64,000 nt of DNA from DASUPK01 sp963815665. GTDB lineage: Bacteria; Actinomycetota; Thermoleophilia; Solirubrobacterales; 70-9. Below the pieces are notes generated by a model, which was not told the DNA's origin, did no database searches, and saw only the letters and a list, made by a program, of their open reading frames with translations. Numbering within the stretch: position 1 is the stretch's first letter; each line of letters begins with the position of its first letter. The stretch lies in assembly GCA_963815665.1 (NCBI GenBank), contig CAWFHN010000006.1, positions 248,001-312,000 of the forward strand. The letters run 5' to 3'. This document shows positions 50,728 through 58,989 of the stretch, piece after piece. Position numbers and translations under genes: made by a program.

Positions 50728-51216
50728 CTAGAACGTGGCGGGCGGCTTGCGCTGGGCGCCGCCGCCGCTCTCGACGGCTCTGAAGCCGCCCGAGACGAAG
50801 ATTCCGATGGAGGCGAGCAGCGCGAGCCAGTACCCGATGGCGAGGCTGATCTCGAGACCATCCTGGGGCTTGGCGACGATGCCGTTGTAGGCGATCAGCA
50901 CGAAGGCGGTGGCGCCGACGATCGCGGTCAGCTCCCCTCGTGGCCAGGAGAGCGCATGGCCGCGCACGACGATCCAGGCGAGGATGAAGGGCGCCGCTGC
51001 CGCCGCGAGCAGGAACCAGCGGGCGATCGGGAAGGTGTCCCAGGCGCTGCAGCTCGAGTTGCCCACGCCGCAGGCCCAGTTGGCCGGATCGCCGCCGCGC
51101 TGGACAACGCTTGGGTCGGTGGAGAGCGAGAACCACTCGAGGAAAAGGCTGATCACCAGGACTGTCGCCGCGACCATCCCGATGATCTCCGAGCGGTCGA
51201 GCTTGGAGGTGTCCAT
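50728..51216 (-). CDS. Four-helix membrane protein, unknown
   Basis: 162 residues with hydrophobic helices near 11-28, 66-84, 94-112 and 125-143. Between the first two lies an outside loop with a Cys pair (WACGVGNSSCSAW) and Trp residues. This layout is common in actinobacterial small membrane proteins without known function. ATG at 51216. The divergent LLM oxidoreductase start is 41 bases away. I cannot assign a role. Confidence 0.7.
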   Translation of the reverse strand: MDTSKLDRSEIIGMVAATVLVISLFLEWFSLSTDPSVVQRGGDPANWACGVGNSSCSAWDTFPIARWFLLAAAAAPFILAWIVVRGHALSWPRGELTAIVGATAFVLIAYNGIVAKPQDGLEISLAIGYWLALLASIGIFVSGGFRAVESGGGAQRKPPATF

Positions 51217-51256
51217 GGCGCGACCCTATCCGAACTGCCTGTATAGGGTCGCGATT

Positions 51257-52189
51257 GTGGCCAGCCACTGGGGATTGACGGTTCCGCTCACCGGCGTCAG
51301 CCTGCCGGAGAACGAAGAGCTCTTCCGGCGAGCCGAGGCTGCCGGCTACACGGATCTCTGGTCGGGGGAGACGAACGGTCCCGACGGCTTCACTCCGCTC
51401 TCGCTGGCCTCGGCCTGGACCGAGAAGGTGCGCCTCGGAACCGGGGTCGTCGGCGTCATGCAGCGGGGCCGGGCGCTGCTCGCGCAGGAGACCGCGGCGC
51501 TGGCCGACGCCTCGGGCGGCCGCTTCGCCCTCGGCATCGGCGCCTCCTCCGACCGGATCATCGAGGGCTGGAACGGGATGCCCTTCGAGAAGCCGCTCAG
51601 CAAGATGTCGGAGACGGTGGACTTCCTGAGGACCGCGCTCGCCGGCGAGCGGGCGGACGGCGGCTTCAAGCTGGAGCGCGCCCCCGAGGAGAGGGTCCCG
51701 ATCATCCTGGCCGCGCTCAGGGGCAAGATGCTCCGGCTCGCTGTCGAGAAGGCCGACGGCGCGTTCACCAATTTCCTCCCCCTGGCTGGGTTGCCCAAGG
51801 TCGTCGAGGGCCTCGAGGGGGCTCCCGAGGGCTTCGAGCTGCTCTGCCGCTTCTTCTGCATTCCCGGGGAACGGGAGCAGGTCGAACCGCTCGCCCGGTT
51901 CATGTTCTCCTCCTACATCACCGTGCCGGTGTACGAGGCCTTCTACCGCTGGCTCGGATACGGGGAGAAGATCGACGAGATGGTCGAGGCCTGGAACGCC
52001 AAGGACCGGCAGAAGGCCGCGGAGGCCGCGCCCTGGGACCTGATCGAGGAGATGTTCATCTTCGGCTCACCGGAGGCCATGCGCGAGCGTCTTGGGGCCT
52101 TCGTCGACGGCGGCATCACGCTTCCGGTGATCACTCCGATCACGACGCCCGACCAGCTCGGCGAGCTGATCGAAGCGCTAGCGCCGTAG
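51257..52189 (+). CDS. LLM-class flavin/F420-dependent oxidoreductase
   Basis: 310-residue luciferase-like monooxygenase fold. The N-terminal barrel strand WGLTVPLTGVSLPENEELFRRAEAAGYTDLWSGE, the central VRLGTGVVGVMQRGRALLAQETAALADASGGRFALGIGASS and the C-terminal barrel segment are all family-typical. In actinobacteria most such proteins use coenzyme F420, which I infer only. GTG at 51257. Its 3' end overlaps the convergent PadR gene by 12 bases. Substrate unknown. Confidence 0.85.
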   Translation: MASHWGLTVPLTGVSLPENEELFRRAEAAGYTDLWSGETNGPDGFTPLSLASAWTEKVRLGTGVVGVMQRGRALLAQETAALADASGGRFALGIGASSDRIIEGWNGMPFEKPLSKMSETVDFLRTALAGERADGGFKLERAPEERVPIILAALRGKMLRLAVEKADGAFTNFLPLAGLPKVVEGLEGAPEGFELLCRFFCIPGEREQVEPLARFMFSSYITVPVYEAFYRWLGYGEKIDEMVEAWNAKDRQKAAEAAPWDLIEEMFIFGSPEAMRERLGAFVDGGITLPVITPITTPDQLGELIEALAP

Positions 52190-52687
52190 CTTCGACCAGA
52201 AGCGAACGTACTCGCGCTCGTGGCCGATCCCGGCCTCGATCGCGTGAATCGTCCCGGCCGGTGCCTTCACCCTCCGGCACTCCTCGAGCTGGCGTTCGTA
52301 CTCGCGCAGCCTGTCCGTGTGCGCCTCGAGCTGGTCGCCTGCCAGCTTCGCCGGGTCCGCCCCGAAGTAGAGCTTCAGCAACCCAGCGTCGCGGAGCTCG
52401 TAGAGCTCGCTCGTCGGCTCGGCCCTCCAGCGGTCGAGCGCCCCGGAGCCGGCCCTGGTGAGGCGATAGATGCGTCGCCTGCGACCCGATTGCTCGCGGC
52501 GCTCGGAGAGGTATCCCGCCTCCGCCAACCGCCCGCACTCCGAATAGAGCTGCGTGTGCGGGAGGGACCAGAACTGCCCGACCCCCGCCGCGGCCGCCAG
52601 CTTCAGGTCATAGGGGGACGCCGGCTGCATCTGCTCGATCAGGCCGAGCACGACGTAGGAGGTCGGAGTGAGGCGGGGCTTTGCCAT
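52178..52687 (-). CDS. PadR-family transcriptional regulator
   Basis: 169-residue PadR repressor. The winged helix starts TPTSYVVLGLIEQMQPASPYDLK, followed by FWSLPHTQLYSECGRLAEAGYLSERRE and the wing RRRRIYRLTRAG. The C-terminal helices (LRDAGLLKLYFGADP, HTDRLREYERQLEE) form the dimer arm. It is divergent from the carotenoid oxygenase gene, and a palindrome lies between them, so it probably represses that gene and itself. Confidence 0.9.
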   Translation of the reverse strand: MAKPRLTPTSYVVLGLIEQMQPASPYDLKLAAAAGVGQFWSLPHTQLYSECGRLAEAGYLSERREQSGRRRRIYRLTRAGSGALDRWRAEPTSELYELRDAGLLKLYFGADPAKLAGDQLEAHTDRLREYERQLEECRRVKAPAGTIHAIEAGIGHEREYVRFWSKLRR

Positions 52688-52700
52688 CCGGGGCCAGGAT

Positions 52701-52727
52701 ACGGTACAGTACGCATCGTACGGATTG
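52701..52727. promoter_or_regulatory. Candidate PadR operator
   Basis: The perfect palindrome GTACG-CAT-CGTAC (52709-52721) is flanked by further ACGGTAC and GTACGG repeats, midway between the PadR ATG (52687) and the carotenoid oxygenase ATG (52746). Position and symmetry suit a repressor site covering both promoters. Confidence 0.5.
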
Positions 52728-52745
52728 AACTATTCAGGAGGCAGC

Positions 52746-54161
52746 ATGAGCCAGGTGGCCGAGCACGCCAGCCGCGGAACGAGCACCGACCTGACCGCCG
52801 GATTCGACTCCCTCGACCGCGAGACCCGGGTCGATCGACTGCCGCTGGAGGGGCGGCTACCCGAATGGCTCCGGGGATCGCTGGTGCGAACCGGGCCCGC
52901 CAAGTGGGAGGTCGGCGAGCGGACCATGCGCCACTGGTTCGACGGCTTCGCGATGCTCCACCGCTTCGGCATCGCGGACGGCGAGGTCTCCTACGCCAAC
53001 CGCTTTCTCCAGACGAAGGCCTACCGCGCAGCGGAGGAGAAGGGCGAAATCGTGTACTCGGAGTTCGCAACGGACCCATGCCGGTCCCTGTTTGCGCGCG
53101 TCTTCTCGATGTTCTCTCCGAAGATCTCCGACAACGCCAACGTCAACCTCGTCAAGCTCGGCGAGCGATACATCTCGATGACGGAGACGCCGATCCCGGT
53201 CGAGTTCGACGGCGAGACCCTGGAGACGGTCGGCGTCGCCTATGAGACCCCCGGGATGCTGACCACTGCGCATCCTCATCTGGACCGGGCGAGCGGCGGA
53301 ATGCTCAACTACACCGCCAAGCTCGGGCCGCGGAACCGCTACCGCTTCTTCCATGTCCCCCCGGATGGGCGCGAGCCCCGGGTGATCGGCGAGCTGCCCG
53401 TCAAGGAGCCGGCGTACATGCACTCGTTCGGCCTCACCGAGCGCTGGCTGGTGCTCGCCGAGTTCCCGCTGGTCGTGAACCCGATCAGCATTCCCCTGTC
53501 GGGCCGCCCCTACATCGAGAACTACCGCTGGAAGCCGGAGCTGGGCACGAGGATCACGCTGATCGACCGCAACACCGGCGAGGCGACGGGTCCGTTCGAG
53601 ACCGACCCGTTCTTCTGCTTCCACCACGCCAACGCCTACGAGGAGAACGGCTCCGTCGTCGTCGACGCCTGCACCTACCGAAGCCCGCAGATCGTCGAGG
53701 ACCTCTACCTGGAGCGCCTCCGGGAGGGCAAGCCGGCCGACCGGGCGGAGCTCCGGCGCTTCCGGATCGACCTGGCATCCCGCCGCGTCGAGCATGAGCA
53801 GCTCGCCCAGGGCGTCGAGCTGCCGCGGATCAACTACGGCCGCTGCAACGAGCGGCCCTACCGCTACGGCTGGGGGGTCGATGCCGAGTCGGGCTGGCTC
53901 GACCGGATCGTCAAGGTCGACGTCGAGAGCGGCGAGAAGACCGCCTGGTCGGAAGACGGCTGCAGCCCGGGTGAGCCGGTGTTCGTCGCCGCGCCCGGCT
54001 CAGCGGCCGAGGACGAGGGCGTCCTGCTCTCGATCGTCTTCGACTCGAGCTCGGGCCGCTCCTTCATGCTGGTGCTCGACGCCGCCGACCTGAGCGAGCT
54101 GGCGCGGGCCGAGGCGCCGCACCACATCCCCTACGGGTTCCACGGGCAGTTCGTGGGCTAG
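52746..54161 (+). CDS. Carotenoid oxygenase (RPE65/CCD family)
   Basis: 471-residue seven-bladed propeller enzyme which cleaves carotenoids or related stilbene-like alkenes with non-haem iron. The four iron His lie in TTAHPHLD, YMHSFGLT, CFHHANAYE and the C-terminal YGFHGQFV. RGSLVRTGPAKWEVG and HWFDGFAMLHRF near the N-terminus are family blocks. ATG at 52746 after AGGAGG. Controlled in all likelihood by the divergent PadR. No carotenoid synthesis genes lie in the window. Confidence 0.92.
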   Translation: MSQVAEHASRGTSTDLTAGFDSLDRETRVDRLPLEGRLPEWLRGSLVRTGPAKWEVGERTMRHWFDGFAMLHRFGIADGEVSYANRFLQTKAYRAAEEKGEIVYSEFATDPCRSLFARVFSMFSPKISDNANVNLVKLGERYISMTETPIPVEFDGETLETVGVAYETPGMLTTAHPHLDRASGGMLNYTAKLGPRNRYRFFHVPPDGREPRVIGELPVKEPAYMHSFGLTERWLVLAEFPLVVNPISIPLSGRPYIENYRWKPELGTRITLIDRNTGEATGPFETDPFFCFHHANAYEENGSVVVDACTYRSPQIVEDLYLERLREGKPADRAELRRFRIDLASRRVEHEQLAQGVELPRINYGRCNERPYRYGWGVDAESGWLDRIVKVDVESGEKTAWSEDGCSPGEPVFVAAPGSAAEDEGVLLSIVFDSSSGRSFMLVLDAADLSELARAEAPHHIPYGFHGQFVG

Positions 54162-54166
54162 CTGGG

Positions 54167-55705
54167 CTACCTCTTCGCGCAGATCGGGTCATGCCTCGTG
54201 CAGCGAATCGCGTGACGCGAGCTGCCGAACCTGTAGCGCCGGGTGACCCGCTCGTACGCGCCGATGTCCTGCCGGCGACCGCGCACTACCCCGCGTTCGT
54301 CGAAGGCGCTGATGCGGCCGGCACGGTCGATCGCCCGCGAGCCACGCAAGAGCGCGATCGTCCGCAGGGGACTGCCGTAGGTCTGATGCGGGGCGCCGCC
54401 ATTGTCGGCGAGCTTGCCGAGACGGAGTCTTCCGCCGAAGAGATCACCGACACCGAAGCCCGGGCAGCCGGCGGGATTGCCGATCAGGTTGTGCCCGCGG
54501 GAGCCCAGACCACTTGACTCGTCCAGGCAATCCGAGGCGGTTGCGCCCGCGACGTTGAGCGCCAGGATCGTGCTCTGCACAGCCGTCGAGTCGCCGCTGC
54601 CAACGTAGAGGCCGCCGCCGCGCCGACCCGGGCCGGCGCGATTGCGCGCGACGGTATTGCCCGTGAGGAAGGCGCTCGAGCCATCACCTGACACTGCAAC
54701 CCCGCCGCCGGCGGCGCCTGCCCGGTTGCTGGCGATCGTGGAGTCCGACAAGAACAGGCCCGGCTCCGCTCCCGGTCGTGAGGCTGTCGTATCGATGCCG
54801 CCGCCCGAAACAGCGGCGCGGTTGCCGGAGACGGTGGACCACAGCACACCTCCGCCCGACCCAATGAGGGCGATACCGCCGCCGTCTACGGCGGACCGGT
54901 TGTCGGCGATGGTCGAATAGCGAATCGCCGGCCCGGAGCCGAAGATGGCGCCCCCGGAGCCGCCGGCGCGGTTGTGCACCATCCTGCTCCGGTCCACCGG
55001 CAAGAACTGTCGCGGGCCGGCCTCCACATAAATTGCGCCTCCATTTCCGGCCGCGGTGTTCCGCTTGAGCAAGACACCGCTCAGGGCGCTGCCCGTGAGC
55101 GCGTTCAGCGTCGTGGCGAAGGCGCCCCCGTTGCCATCCGCGACGTTGCCGACCAGGCGGCTCTTGCTGTGGAGCCTGAGGTCACCGCCGCGGACAGCCC
55201 CGCCGTTCCCGTCGTCGCCGCTCGTCATTCGGGCGTGCCCGTCTCTCACGATCGTCCAGATCAGCTTCAGGGACGTCCCGTGGATGTCGAAGACCCGGTC
55301 GATGTGATTGCCGTCAATCACGGCAAGCTTCGTGCCGCGCTTCCGATTTCGGGTCCCGATCAGGCCCTTGGTTCCCACCGTCAACGGGGCAGTCACGTCG
55401 AGATCTCCGGTGAGAGACGCGTCCTCGCCGGGTCCCGGTCGAGTCAGCTCGTATCGCCTTCCCGGGCGCAGCAGGATCCTCGAGCCTCCCATACCACCCG
55501 CCGCGTTTGCCGCGATCACCGCCTCGCGCAGCGAGCAGTCCTTGCGCTTGCAGCCGTTGGGAACCGGGTCGTCGGTGCGGGTGGCCAGGTATGTGGCCCC
55601 CGAGGCCGAGGAGACGGCTGAGAGCAGGGCAAGGCCTGCCAGGCAACCGGCCAGCGTGACGACCCTTGCTCGTCGAAGTCCCACGGACTGAACGTACGCG
55701 GCCAT
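54167..55705 (-). CDS. CSLREA-type secreted beta-helix protein
   Basis: 512 residues. The signal peptide (LRRARVVTLAGCLAGLALLSAVSSASG) is followed by TYLATRTDDPVPNGCKRKDCSLREAVIAANA, the CSLREA domain. Next come about ten turns of right-handed beta-helix rich in GNGGAI, GGGI and SGNRA, then a C-terminal segment with LADNGGAPHQTY and RQDIGAYE, the latter being the choice-of-anchor Q-like ending. Such proteins are exported and probably surface-bound; the ligand is unknown. The ATG at 55705 is used; a GTG at 55732 is also possible. Confidence 0.8.
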   Translation of the reverse strand: MAAYVQSVGLRRARVVTLAGCLAGLALLSAVSSASGATYLATRTDDPVPNGCKRKDCSLREAVIAANAAGGMGGSRILLRPGRRYELTRPGPGEDASLTGDLDVTAPLTVGTKGLIGTRNRKRGTKLAVIDGNHIDRVFDIHGTSLKLIWTIVRDGHARMTSGDDGNGGAVRGGDLRLHSKSRLVGNVADGNGGAFATTLNALTGSALSGVLLKRNTAAGNGGAIYVEAGPRQFLPVDRSRMVHNRAGGSGGAIFGSGPAIRYSTIADNRSAVDGGGIALIGSGGGVLWSTVSGNRAAVSGGGIDTTASRPGAEPGLFLSDSTIASNRAGAAGGGVAVSGDGSSAFLTGNTVARNRAGPGRRGGGLYVGSGDSTAVQSTILALNVAGATASDCLDESSGLGSRGHNLIGNPAGCPGFGVGDLFGGRLRLGKLADNGGAPHQTYGSPLRTIALLRGSRAIDRAGRISAFDERGVVRGRRQDIGAYERVTRRYRFGSSRHAIRCTRHDPICAKR

Positions 55706-55750
55706 CGGTGGACAGGCATCCGCCTCGGCCACCGGTCAGTGCTCAGGGTG

Positions 55751-56677
55751 TTACACGGATGCGGCGCGGGCGAGCGAGAGGGCGTAGAGGCCCTCGGGAT
55801 CGGTCCACCAGTCCGTCAGCTCGAGGCCGGCCTCGGCGTAGATGCCCTCGAGCCCGGGACGCAGGAACTTGGTGGAGATCTCGGTGCGCATCTCCTCGCC
55901 CGCCGCGAAGGGGACCAGCATGTCGAGCGACGAGACGTTGACCACCTGGTTCGCCTGCGAGCGCAGCCGGATGTCGACCCAAAGGTTCTCCGGGTCCCAG
56001 CGGGCCACGTGCTCGAACGAGTCGACGTCGAAGTCGGCCTCGAGCTCACGGTTGAGTACCGATAGGACGTTCTTGTTGAAGTCCGCGGTGACGCCCTTCG
56101 AGTCGTTGTAGGCCGCCTCGAGCGTATCGGGGTCCTTGACCAGGTCGGTGCCGAGCAGGAAGCGATCCTCGGGGTCGAGCAGGTTCGCGATGCGGCGCAG
56201 GAAGCCGGCGCGCTGGTGGGGAGCGAAGTTGCCGATCGTCCCGCCCAGCAGGGCGATCACGCGCGGACCCCCAACCGGGACCCGCTCGAGGTCGAACTCG
56301 AAGTCGCACACCAGGCCGCGCACGTTGATCCCGGCGTACTCGCCGGCGATCCTCTCCGCCGTCTCCCTGGTGATCTCCTCCGAGATGTCGACCGGGCAGT
56401 ACGTCTCCAGGCATCCGACCTTCTTCATCGAATCGAGCAGCACCTGGGTCTTGCGCGCCGACCCGGAGCCCAGCTCGATCAGGCTGGCCGGGCGGTTGGC
56501 CGCCTCGCAGATCTCGGTGGAGCGGCCCTGCAGAATCTCGCGCTCGCAGCGGGTCGGGTAGTACTCCTCGAGCTCGGTGATCTGCTCGAAGAGCTCCGAG
56601 CCGCGCTCGTCGTAGAAGTAGCGCGGAGAAAGCTCCTTGAAGGGACTCGTCAGCCCGGCCCGGACGTCGGCCGCCAT
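55751..56677 (-). CDS. egtD: L-histidine N-alpha-methyltransferase EgtD
   Basis: 308 residues. EgtD trimethylates histidine to hercynine, the first step of ergothioneine synthesis. Motifs: SPRYFYDERGSELFEQITELEEYYPTR, the SAM loop LIELGSGSARKT, and VIALLGGTIGNFAP with the histidine-binding Asn/Tyr region. The ATG at 56677 leaves about 15 fewer N-terminal residues than most EgtD; the open frame upstream (with ISVEVNLPPGG) has no ATG, GTG or TTG. Follows egtB on the same strand. Confidence 0.92.
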   Translation of the reverse strand: MAADVRAGLTSPFKELSPRYFYDERGSELFEQITELEEYYPTRCEREILQGRSTEICEAANRPASLIELGSGSARKTQVLLDSMKKVGCLETYCPVDISEEITRETAERIAGEYAGINVRGLVCDFEFDLERVPVGGPRVIALLGGTIGNFAPHQRAGFLRRIANLLDPEDRFLLGTDLVKDPDTLEAAYNDSKGVTADFNKNVLSVLNRELEADFDVDSFEHVARWDPENLWVDIRLRSQANQVVNVSSLDMLVPFAAGEEMRTEISTKFLRPGLEGIYAEAGLELTDWWTDPEGLYALSLARAASV

Positions 56678-56803
56678 CCCGGACAGGGGGCCGCCCGGAG
56701 GCAGGTTGACCTCGACGGAAATGCGGTCCGTTGTGTCGGCGGGGTTGATGGCTAGGGGTATGCGGTCTCTTGCGGGATCGTCTCGGGTTCGGATCAGTCG
56801 TTA

Positions 56804-58066
56804 CTACGACTCCGGACCGCTCTCGGATTCATCGCGCGCACAACGGATCCCGGAGAAGATCTGCCGGCGTTCGGGCAGGTCCCAATTGCGGAAGCTATTC
56901 CGGATCACGTTGCGACGGGTGGCCCAGGCCCCACCGCGGAGGACCTTGTAGGTGTCGCCGAAGAAGACCTCCGAGTACTCCGGGTATGGGAAGGCGGCGA
57001 AACCGGGGTATGCGGTGAAGTCCGAGCTCGTCCACTCCCAGACGTCCCCGAGCATCTGCACCGCGCCGCAGTCGGTGCACGCGTCGGCATAGGCGCCGGC
57101 CGGGGCACAGCCGAACGAGAGCTCATCCAGGTTGGCGCGCTCTGAGCTCGCGCCGGCGGCCGCGACCTCCCACTCCGGCTCGGTCGGCAGCCGCTTGCCC
57201 GCCCAGCGGGCGAAGGCGTCGGCCTCGTTCCAGGAGACGTGGATCACGGGCAGCCGCGGATCGACCGCCTCGGTCCGGCCCATTGCGGTCCGGACCCAGC
57301 CCCCCTCCCCGTCGCGCTCCCAGTACATCGGGGGCTCTGCTCCGGTCTCCTCGAGGAAGGCGATGTAGGCACCGTTGGTCACCGGCGCCCGGTCGATCAG
57401 GAAAGGCTCGAGCTCGACGCGATGACGGGGTCGCTCGTTGTCGTAGGCGAAGCCATCGACGGGCGCGCCGATCTCGTGGGCGCCGCCGTCGACGAGGACC
57501 ATCTCCGGGCCCTCCGCGACGGCCTCCGCGGCCGGCGAGCCGTCGACCTCCACCGGGTCGTAGGCCTCGATCATCTGGAGGAGCTGGAGCATCGTCTCGT
57601 TGTGCTGGTACTCGTGCGCGAGCAGCATCTCGTAGACGAACCCATCGGCGAGCAGCCGGTCCTCGGGATCAAGCTCGATCTCGCCGAGAACCTCGAGCGT
57701 GCGCTCGCGAACCTGCTCCATGTAGGGACGGACCTCGTCGGCGCGGAGGATCGGCAGCTCGCCCCGGATCTTCCTCGGCTGCTCGATCGCGTCGTAGAGC
57801 TCACCGATGTCGCCTCGCAGCGGCTCGCGCCCGCCGATCCGCTGGACCAGCCAGAGCTCCTCGAAGTTGCCGATGTGCCCGAGATCCCAGATCAGCGGGC
57901 TGAGGATCGGGTCGTAGACCCGGTTGAGCTGCTCGTCCGTCAGCGGCTCGATCAGCTTGAGGGTGTGACGGCGTGCCTCGTCCAGACGCCCGGCCAGCTC
58001 GGCCTTGCGATCGGAAGCGGGACGAGAATCACCCTCGGTACTGGGTGCGGCAACCTCCGCGATCGG
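56804..58066 (-). CDS. egtB: Ergothioneine sulfoxide synthase EgtB (start codon not found)
   Basis: Iron enzyme joining hercynine to a thiol donor. The DinB-like N-terminal domain carries WDLGHIGNFEELW and HEYQHNET, whose three His bind iron. The C-terminal formylglycine-enzyme-like domain has VTNGAYIAFLEETG, HVSWNEADAFARWAGKRLPTEPEWE and GDVWEWTSSDF, ending VLRGGAWATR. The frame is open from 58066, but ATG, GTG and TTG are absent before the ATG at 57721, which would remove the DinB domain. Either an indel hides the true start or a rare codon (for example ATC at 58063) is used. Confidence 0.88.
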   Translation of the reverse strand, partial: PIAEVAAPSTEGDSRPASDRKAELAGRLDEARRHTLKLIEPLTDEQLNRVYDPILSPLIWDLGHIGNFEELWLVQRIGGREPLRGDIGELYDAIEQPRKIRGELPILRADEVRPYMEQVRERTLEVLGEIELDPEDRLLADGFVYEMLLAHEYQHNETMLQLLQMIEAYDPVEVDGSPAAEAVAEGPEMVLVDGGAHEIGAPVDGFAYDNERPRHRVELEPFLIDRAPVTNGAYIAFLEETGAEPPMYWERDGEGGWVRTAMGRTEAVDPRLPVIHVSWNEADAFARWAGKRLPTEPEWEVAAAGASSERANLDELSFGCAPAGAYADACTDCGAVQMLGDVWEWTSSDFTAYPGFAAFPYPEYSEVFFGDTYKVLRGGAWATRRNVIRNSFRNWDLPERRQIFSGIRCARDESESGPES

Positions 58067-58159
58067 TCAAGAGTAACGACCAGAAGCCATCGGCTCGGCG
58101 CGCGGGTCCTGTCGCCGTGCGAGCCCAGATCTGGTCGCTTTGAATATCGTGCTACGCCG

Positions 58160-58927
58160 ATGAAGATCGATGGGGCAAGCGCGCTGGTCGCCGGCGGGGC
58201 ATCCGGGCTCGGCGCCGCGACCGTCCGGGCTCTGCACGAGCGAGGAGCTTCCGTCGTCATCGCCGACCTCAACGGCGAGAAGGGCGAGGCGCTCGCCGCT
58301 GAGCTCGGTGACGGCGCCGCATTCATGGAGACCAACGTGATGGAGTCCGAGCCGGTGCAGGCGGCAGTCGACGCCGCCGCCGATTCTCCCGGCGGGCTGC
58401 GGATCTCGGTCTGCTGTGCCGGGATCGGCTGGGCCCAGCGGACCGCCTCGAAGCAGGGCCCTCACGACCTCGAGATCTTCCACAACGTGATCAAGGTGAA
58501 CCTGATCGGGACCTTCAACGTGCTGCGGCTGGCCTGCACCTCTATGTCCGGCAACGAGCCCGACGAGGAGGGCGAGCGAGGCGTCTGCGTCAACACCGCC
58601 TCGATCGCAGCCTGGGACGGTCAGATCGGCCAGGTCGCCTATGCGGCCTCCAAGGGGGGCGTGGTCGGGCTCACCCTGCCGGCCGCCCGCGACATGGCGG
58701 GCCGCGGGATCCGCGTCAACACGATCGCTCCGGGGCTCTTCGACACCCCCTTGCTCGCGGCGCTGCCGGAGGAGCAGCGCCAGGCGCTCGGCGCGGGCAT
58801 CCCCTTCCCCTCTCGCCTGGGCAGGCCGGAGGAGTACGGGCAGCTGGCCTGCGAGATCGTCACCAACACGATGCTGAACGGCGAGGCGATCCGGCTCGAC
58901 GGCGCGCTCCGCATGCCGCCGAAGTAG
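58160..58927 (+). CDS. SDR-family 3-hydroxyacyl-CoA dehydrogenase-like protein
   Basis: 255-residue classical short-chain dehydrogenase. The NAD motif is GGASGLGAA (11-20), DL at the end of strand 2 points to NAD, and the catalytic residues are Ser148, Tyr161 and Lys165 (YAASK). The 3' part IPFPSRLGRPEEYGQLACEI and the inserted loop PDEEGERGVC resemble the type 2 3-hydroxyacyl-CoA dehydrogenase (HSD17B10) group. ATG at 58160. Probably acts in beta-oxidation along with the thiolase and acyl-CoA dehydrogenase near the left end. Confidence 0.87.
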   Translation: MKIDGASALVAGGASGLGAATVRALHERGASVVIADLNGEKGEALAAELGDGAAFMETNVMESEPVQAAVDAAADSPGGLRISVCCAGIGWAQRTASKQGPHDLEIFHNVIKVNLIGTFNVLRLACTSMSGNEPDEEGERGVCVNTASIAAWDGQIGQVAYAASKGGVVGLTLPAARDMAGRGIRVNTIAPGLFDTPLLAALPEEQRQALGAGIPFPSRLGRPEEYGQLACEIVTNTMLNGEAIRLDGALRMPPK

Positions 58928-58989
58928 CCGGCGCTCCCGACGAACGCCCGACAAGTGAACGCCGCGGCGGGTGCTAGGTTCGCCGCACG

